DNA from: Clostridia bacterium
Lineage (GTDB): Bacteria; Bacillota; Clostridia; TANB77; CAG-508
Direction: 5' to 3'
Length of the DNA stretch: 25,334 nucleotides
Assembly (NCBI GenBank): GCA_900772235.1
Contig: CAAGQX010000113.1
Coordinates: forward strand, 1 to 25,334
The notes below the pieces were generated by a model. It did not search any database, had not been told where the DNA came from, and saw only the letters and a program-made list of their open reading frames with translations. Position 1 is the stretch's first letter; each line of letters begins with the position of its first letter. Below, one piece after another: positions 22,923-25,334 of this stretch. A program made the position numbers and the translations under genes.

Positions 22923-24416
22923 TTAAGATAAAGGTTTCATTGTTGGGAAGAATAATATATCTCTTATTGATGTAGAATCTGTTAAAAGCATTATTAATCT
23001 ATCTAAGCCTATTCCCATTCCTCCTGTTGGTGGAAGTCCTATTTCTAGTGCAGTTACAAAGTCTTCATCCATTCCTCCAGCTTCTTCATCACCTTTATCT
23101 TTTGCTTCTTGTTGTTTTACAAATCTTTCATATTGGTCTAATGGGTCATTTAATTCTGAGTATGCATTTCCATATTCACGGCCGCCAATAAATAATTCAA
23201 ATCTTTCTACTAATCTTGGATCTGATGGTTTTCTCTTTGTAAGTGGAGATACTTCCACTGGGTAATCTATAATAAATGTTGGTTGTATTAAAGTTTCTTC
23301 TACATATTCTTCAAAGAATTCGTTTATTATATGTCCCCTTGTTTGTTTTGTTTCTTCTAGTTCTATTCCTTTTTCTTTAGCTAAAGCTCTTGCTTCTTCG
23401 TCTGTTTCTATTTTATTAAAATCTATTCCTGTTACTTCTTTTATAGCATCTATCATAGAAATTCTTTTCCAAGATGGTGTTAAATCTATATCTACACCTT
23501 GATATGTTATTTTTGTTGTTCCTAGCACATTTTGAGCTATTGTTGATATTATTTTTTCTGCCATATTCATCATATCATTATAATCTTCATAAGCTGCATA
23601 AAATTCTACATTTGTAAATTCTGGATTGTGTTTTATATCCATTCCTTCATTTCTGAAGTTTTTACCAATTTCATATACTTTATCAAATCCGCCAACTATT
23701 AATCTTTTTAAATTTAATTCTGGTGCAATTCTTAAATACATATCTAAGTTTAATGTGTTGTGGTGTGTTATAAATGGTCTTGCTGCATCTCCTGTTGCTA
23801 CTGTTGTAAGCATTGGAGTTTCTACTTCTAGGTAGCCTTCTTCTTCTAATATTCTTCTTAGTTCTTTTATGATCTTACTTCTTTTTATAAAAGTTTCTTT
23901 TACTTCTGGGTTTACTATTAAATCTAAATATCTTTGTCTATATCTTAATTCTGTATCTTTTAAACCGTGGAATTTTTCTGGTAATGGTCTTAAAGATTTT
24001 GTAAGTAATACCATTTCCTTAGCGTGAACAGATATTTCTCCTGTTTTTGTTTTAAATACAAATCCTGTAACTCCTACAATATCTCCAATATCATATGTTT
24101 TAAATAATTTATAGCTTTCTTCTCCTAAATCGTTTAAGCTAACATAGCATTGAATTTTTCCTTGCATATCTTGTATATGGCAAAAAGATGCTTTCCCCAT
24201 AATTCTTTTAGCAATCATTCTTCCTGCAATTTTTACATCTTCACCTTCTAATTCTTCAAAATTGTTTTTAATATCTTCACTATTATGTGTTTTTTCATAT
24301 TTAGTTATTTTGAAAGGATCTTTTCCCTGTTTTCGTAATTCCTCCAATTTTTCTTTTCTTATTGCTACTAAATGATTTTCGTCTAGCATTTGTTCGTTAT
24401 TATTGTTTTGTTCCAT
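22923..24416 (-). CDS. lysS: Lysyl-tRNA synthetase (class II)
   Basis: This class IIb synthetase charges tRNA-Lys. The 497 aa are full length. An N-terminal anticodon-binding OB fold (about 55-170, with IAGRMIAKRIMGKASFCHIQD) precedes the catalytic domain, which has motif 1 around RRILEEEGYLEVETPML, motif 2 FRNEGMDIKHNPEFTNVEFY and motif 3 GGMGIGLDRLIMLLT, plus GREYGNAYSELNDP for lysine recognition. AGGATG lies six bases before the ATG. The promoter at 24475-24503 is straddled by an inverted repeat. No T-box is present upstream. After the double stop there is an in-frame coding-like tail. Confidence 0.98.
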   Translation of the reverse strand: MEQNNNNEQMLDENHLVAIRKEKLEELRKQGKDPFKITKYEKTHNSEDIKNNFEELEGEDVKIAGRMIAKRIMGKASFCHIQDMQGKIQCYVSLNDLGEESYKLFKTYDIGDIVGVTGFVFKTKTGEISVHAKEMVLLTKSLRPLPEKFHGLKDTELRYRQRYLDLIVNPEVKETFIKRSKIIKELRRILEEEGYLEVETPMLTTVATGDAARPFITHHNTLNLDMYLRIAPELNLKRLIVGGFDKVYEIGKNFRNEGMDIKHNPEFTNVEFYAAYEDYNDMMNMAEKIISTIAQNVLGTTKITYQGVDIDLTPSWKRISMIDAIKEVTGIDFNKIETDEEARALAKEKGIELEETKQTRGHIINEFFEEYVEETLIQPTFIIDYPVEVSPLTKRKPSDPRLVERFELFIGGREYGNAYSELNDPLDQYERFVKQQEAKDKGDEEAGGMDEDFVTALEIGLPPTGGMGIGLDRLIMLLTDSTSIRDILFFPTMKPLS

Positions 24417-24466
24417 TATTTATCATCCTTTCTTTAGGGCTTTGTAAATTTCTTCCCTTTAAAATT

Positions 24467-24508
24467 ATTGGTTTATTATATAACAAATAAGCAAAAAAGT
24501 AAACCAAT
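24467..24508. repeat. 9-bp inverted repeat straddling the lysS promoter
   Basis: ATTGGTTTA (24467-24475) and TAAACCAAT (24500-24508) are exact complements whose starts are 33 bases apart. On the minus strand one arm overlaps the -35 and the other touches the -10, as expected for an operator. Confidence 0.5.
24475..24503 (-). promoter_or_regulatory. Promoter of lysS
   Basis: On the minus strand TTTACT (24498-24503) and a perfect TATAAT (24475-24480) are separated by 17 bases, about 55 bases before the ATG. Confidence 0.6.
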
Positions 24509-24672
24509 AAATAGATTTTTATGTATAATGTTTTTATATTTCTTCATTTTCTACATTTTTGTAATTTTTTGGTAATTTTGTTTGCCTATTGTAATATTCT
24601 TGTCATATTTACATTGTTTTATGTATACATTTGTAACCTTATTGTAATATTTATTCATATGCCTGTGCAAAC

Positions 24673-24693
24673 TGTGGATAACTTTGTGAATAA
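24673..24693. promoter_or_regulatory. Pair of DnaA-box matches
   Basis: TGTGGATAA (24673-24681) is the complement of the consensus DnaA box TTATCCACA. TGTGAATAA (24685-24693), three bases further, is the complement of TTATTCACA (consensus TTATNCACA). They have the same orientation. A weaker TTATTCACT lies at 24722-24730. The surroundings are AT-rich. Confidence 0.5.
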
Positions 24694-24833
24694 CTAATTT
24701 ATCAATATTTTTTTATATTACTTATTCACTTTTTGAACCCTTGTTTTGTTTACATATTTTTTTATTATTTTATTATTCCATATTATGTGTACATCATACT
24801 TGTTCGGTAGAATTTTAAATTTTAGTTTATTTA

Positions 24834-25121
24834 TTAATGGTTTACAGTTATAAGTACTACTGCTGTAATTATTTCTAGGATTAGAATCATCGGAAAGCCT
24901 ATGTAAAACCTAGGTTTTTGGGTTTTATGCTTAAAATAATACATTCCGGCAATGCCTCCAATTCCGCCACCTAATACTACTAGCATAATTAGTGTTTTTT
25001 CTTGTGTTCTCCACTTGCCTTTTTTAGCTTTGTACTTGTCTATTCCCATACTTGCAAAACTTAGTAGGTTTATTGTTATTAAATATATTATTATATTTTT
25101 TATTGTAAATATGTTTTCCAT
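24834..25121 (-). CDS. DUF1294 family membrane protein
   Basis: The 95-aa protein has three hydrophobic helices (about 8-24, 42-62 and 73-92). The conserved DUF1294 features are visible: INLLSFASMGIDKYKAKKGKWR, then EKTLIMLVVLGGGIGGIAGMYYFKHKTQKPRFYIGFP. The family is widespread and its function is not established. The length is typical. The ATG is preceded by AAAGGAG. It lies upstream of the AT-rich lysS promoter region and may be monocistronic; no terminator is clear downstream. Confidence 0.9.
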   Translation of the reverse strand: MENIFTIKNIIIYLITINLLSFASMGIDKYKAKKGKWRTQEKTLIMLVVLGGGIGGIAGMYYFKHKTQKPRFYIGFPMILILEIITAVVLITVNH

Positions 25122-25263
25122 TATTTTCTCCTTTAAATTTTTGTTTTCTTTTTTTAGTATATTATTTGCAATTTATTTTGTCAATTGAATATTTTTTTTA
25201 ATTTAACAAATATTAATTATATAAATTGTAATTTATCTGAGCATTTATATGCAAATTTGGAAT

Positions 25264-25334
25264 GTAGGGGCGATTTTAATCGCCCGCAAATACAAAAATA
25301 CATTATTGAATTTGTAGGGGCGGGTTCCAAAACC
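25264..25334 (+). repeat. Array of GC-rich palindromic repeats (REP-like), runs off the window
   Basis: Two units start with GTAGGGGCG, at 25264 and 25314 (50 bases apart). The first continues as a palindrome, GGGCGAT-TTTA-ATCGCCC-GC (25268-25287). The second begins GGGTTCCAAAACC and is cut by the window edge. The first unit's 20-mer core is identical to the thrS terminator on the other strand. The GC content contrasts sharply with the AT-rich flanks. Confidence 0.7.

Larger units (their letters stand above)
24417..24833. other. AT-rich 417-base gene-free region
   Basis: No gene is visible. It holds the lysS promoter and inverted repeat (24467-24508), two copies of ATTGTAATATT (24588-24598 and 24641-24651) each followed by a (T)CATAT, a perfect palindrome ATGTATACAT (24621-24630), and two DnaA-box matches (24673-24693). 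The rest is AT-rich without clear structure. Confidence 0.6.

Noticed and set aside
24417..24833. Chromosomal replication origin
   Set aside because: Only two good DnaA boxes, and no dnaA, dnaN or similar gene in the window. Kept as a finding, not as an origin feature.

Overview
The window is about 25 kb from a low-GC, Gram-positive-type chromosome. Strong AGGAGG-like ribosome sites, A/T-ending codons, a T-box leader, a GerW/YtfJ gene, a MurT/GatD pair and a bifunctional Rel protein all point to Clostridia, probably a lineage with spore-forming ancestry. Species cannot be fixed from the sequence. Twenty-two coding regions are supported. All but one lie on the minus strand.

Layout, in the direction of minus-strand transcription (right to left). 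25334-24834: the start of an array of short GC-rich palindromic repeats, then a DUF1294 membrane protein. 24833-24417: a gene-free AT-rich stretch with two DnaA-box matches and the lysS promoter, which an inverted repeat straddles. 24416-21546: lysS, a small two-helix membrane protein and a HipA/CtkA-like kinase. 21545-20208: a coding-like fragment, a ZIP metal transporter, and the T-box leader of thrS. 20207-18246: thrS and its terminator, which is the same 20-mer palindrome as the repeats at the right edge. 18132-15002: murT-gatD (GatD appears to lack its catalytic Cys and His), a GerW/YtfJ gene and an FxLYD-like secreted or anchored protein, ending at a terminator. 14878-9614: recJ, rel, an MBL-fold hydrolase with an apparent one-base frameshift near its end, and rpe. 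9576-8218: the only plus-strand gene, encoding an exported bactofilin-like protein with a membrane C-terminus and its own promoter. 8046-204: a GT4 glycosyltransferase, a YlbF-family protein, two tandem paralogous membrane-anchored proteins, a zinc metallopeptidase coupled to a DUF5662 gene, a membrane-anchored protein with two L7/L12-type C-terminal domains, lepA and rlmB.

Most of the window is housekeeping: translation (lysS, thrS, lepA, rlmB), stringent response (rel), repair (recJ), pentose phosphate metabolism (rpe) and peptidoglycan amidation (murT-gatD). The unusual material is: (1) a GatD with both catalytic residues replaced; (2) three proteins sharing one N-terminal membrane anchor, one of which carries duplicated ribosomal L7/L12-like domains; (3) the frameshifted MBL hydrolase; (4) a membrane protein/HipA-like kinase pair; (5) palindromic repeats, one apparently used as a terminator. 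No tRNA, rRNA, CRISPR array or insertion sequence was found.
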